From an uncultured Bacilli bacterium (GTDB taxonomy: Bacteria; Bacillota_I; Bacilli_A; RF39; UBA660), in contig CALVUN010000064.1 of NCBI GenBank assembly GCA_944363595.1, positions 1-34,102 of the forward strand: 34,102 nucleotides of DNA, read 5' to 3'. The translations under genes and the position numbers were made by a program. Below the pieces are notes generated by a model. It had not been told where the DNA came from and searched no databases. It saw only the letters and a list, made by a program, of their open reading frames with translations. Positions 33,430-34,102 of this stretch are shown piece after piece (positions within the stretch are counted from its first letter, which is position 1; each line of letters starts with the position of its first letter).

Positions 33430-33858
33430 TTATTCTCTTGCTAAATTATTTTTAATTTTGGAAAGAACATTATAAATGGTATTTATTTCTTCAGAAGTAA
33501 TATCTTTTAAAATAGTATTTATTTCTTCATCTTTTTGAATTTTTATTTTTTTAAATATTTCTTTACCTTTATTTGTTAAAAAAAGGCGAATTGCTCTTTT
33601 ATCTTTTTCGTCTGTTTTTTTTAAGATGTATCCATTTATTTCCATATGTGACAATATAGATGTAATAGTCGCTGGTTTTCTTATTGATATTTTTGCAAGC
33701 TGCGACTGAGTTATTCCTTCATGATCATGGATTATTTCAATAATAATTTGTTGTCCTGGATAAATACCTATTTTTTCTAATTTTTTATATGCTCTTTGAT
33801 AATTTAAAGAATTGATTTCTTTGGCTAATTGATATATTTTTTCAATTTGCTTATTCAT
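33430..33858 (-). CDS. MarR-family transcriptional regulator
   Basis: The 142-residue protein is a winged-helix MarR dimer. The recognition part is EGITQSQLAKISIRKPATIT followed by SILSHMEINGYILKKTDEKD, and the wing ends DKRAIRLFLTNKGKE. Helices at both ends form the dimer. Such regulators release DNA on binding drugs or other ligands. The 20-bp palindrome in its own promoter is its probable operator, and the downstream efflux genes would be co-regulated. AAGGTGATGTTAT precedes ATG. Confidence 0.92.
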   Translation of the reverse strand: MNKQIEKIYQLAKEINSLNYQRAYKKLEKIGIYPGQQIIIEIIHDHEGITQSQLAKISIRKPATITSILSHMEINGYILKKTDEKDKRAIRLFLTNKGKEIFKKIKIQKDEEINTILKDITSEEINTIYNVLSKIKNNLARE

Positions 33859-33874
33859 ATAACATCACCTTTTA

Positions 33875-33894
33875 AATGTTAGACGTCTAACATT
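33875..33894. promoter_or_regulatory. Perfect 20-bp palindrome, probable MarR operator
   Basis: AATGTTAGAC and its exact reverse complement GTCTAACATT lie between the -10 and the ribosome site of marR. The palindrome overlaps the end of the -10 hexamer and the transcription start, where repressor binding would block initiation. Confidence 0.75.
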
Positions 33895-33920
33895 ATATAT
33901 CTTTTATATTTATTAGTCAA
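33892..33920 (-). promoter_or_regulatory. Promoter of the marR-efflux operon
   Basis: On the minus strand TTGACT (33920-33915) and TATAAT (33897-33892) are 17 bp apart, a near-consensus sigma-A promoter. It overlaps the palindromic operator. Confidence 0.85.
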
Positions 33921-33978
33921 GTATTATACATAATTTCCCATAATTGAAAAAGGGATATTTTAATTAATTAAAAGTAAT

Positions 33979-34028
33979 AAAAAAACTAGGAATGATCGAT
34001 ATTTAATATATATCTTTTCCTAGTTTTT
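33979..34028. terminator. Strong terminator upstream of marR
   Basis: AAAAACTAGGAA and TTCCTAGTTTTT form a 12-bp stem around a 24-nt loop. The minus strand has a T7 run after the hairpin. It would end a transcript entering from the right and insulate the marR promoter. Confidence 0.75.
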
Positions 34029-34030
34029 AT

Positions 34031-34102
34031 TTATATGGTGCCTTTTTTTGAGGCATAAAAAAATATCAGCGATGTCCTATTTTTGCTTTCACTATCGTCG
34101 GC
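34031..34102 (-). CDS. Possible C-terminal end of a gene entering from the right
   Basis: The minus strand is open from the window edge to a TAA at 34033-34031, giving 23 residues that end in FFYASKKGTI, and the strong terminator follows 2 nt later. It fits a gene tail, but 72 nt without a start is weak evidence, and codons such as CTG and TCG are uncommon in the neighbours. I cannot name the product. Confidence 0.25.
   Translation of the reverse strand, partial: ADDSESKNRTSLIFFYASKKGTI

Noticed and set aside
1-34102. Genetic code 4 (UGA as Trp)
   Set aside because: All genes are full length without reading UGA, and Trp codons read as UGG, so there is no sign of reassignment. UGA seems to be absent rather than sense.
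34031-34102. 5S rRNA or tmRNA end at the right edge
   Set aside because: I compared the sequence with the expected ends of these RNAs and found no matching conserved stretch.

Overview
The window comes from a low-G+C (roughly 30% by eye), Gram-positive-type bacterium, most likely an uncultured member of the Bacilli close to the Erysipelotrichales/RF39-like gut lineages. This placement is inference. It rests on a Bacillus-ordered S10-spc-alpha ribosomal superoperon, a zinc-type S14, a C+ type L36, RNase J, Spo0A, strong AGGAGG-type ribosome binding sites, and very A+T-rich promoters and intrinsic terminators. Of the 47 complete genes annotated here, 34 end in TAA, 13 in TAG and none in TGA. 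No intact family member needs TGA read as a sense codon either, so UGA seems to be avoided.

Layout. Bases 1-141 hold four imperfect 23-bp repeats that look like one end of a mobile element, possibly IS21-type. Bases 150-3119 (all minus strand) hold accessory genes: a PH-like protein and a membrane-anchored thioredoxin-like protein in one unit, then a three-gene unit of two unknown proteins and a short-chain dehydrogenase. Bases 3174-17345 are the ribosomal superoperon, read on the minus strand from rpsJ to rplQ. It includes secY, adk, map, infA and rpoA, lacks rpmD (L30), and starts from a good promoter with a structured ~130-nt leader.

Bases 17657-20835 hold an anchored surface protein, a small unknown protein, and spo0A overlapping a zinc-ribbon gene. 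Bases 20931-25053 are one overlapping operon, pgk - flippase-like protein - glycolipid glycosyltransferase - divergent tpiA. It ends in a terminator that contains the tpiA stop codon. The divergent rnjA (plus strand, 25314-26981) shares the pgk intergenic region and meets the next operon at a bidirectional terminator. Bases 27034-33858 are a MarR-controlled efflux operon: marR, a MacB-like ATPase/permease, and the two halves of a heterodimeric ABC exporter. A strong terminator and perhaps the tail of another minus-strand gene close the window.

The genes fit a compact chromosome. Junctions are often 1-, 8- or 23-nt overlaps, several terminators overlap stop codons, and the extended -10 ATGTTATAAT recurs in four promoters. 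I found no wholly new multi-gene system. The observations most worth a second look are the apparent absence of UGA with the matching overlap pattern, tandem 0A-like boxes before spo0A, the S10 leader, the divergent TpiA, and the acidic L3 and basic S5 extensions.
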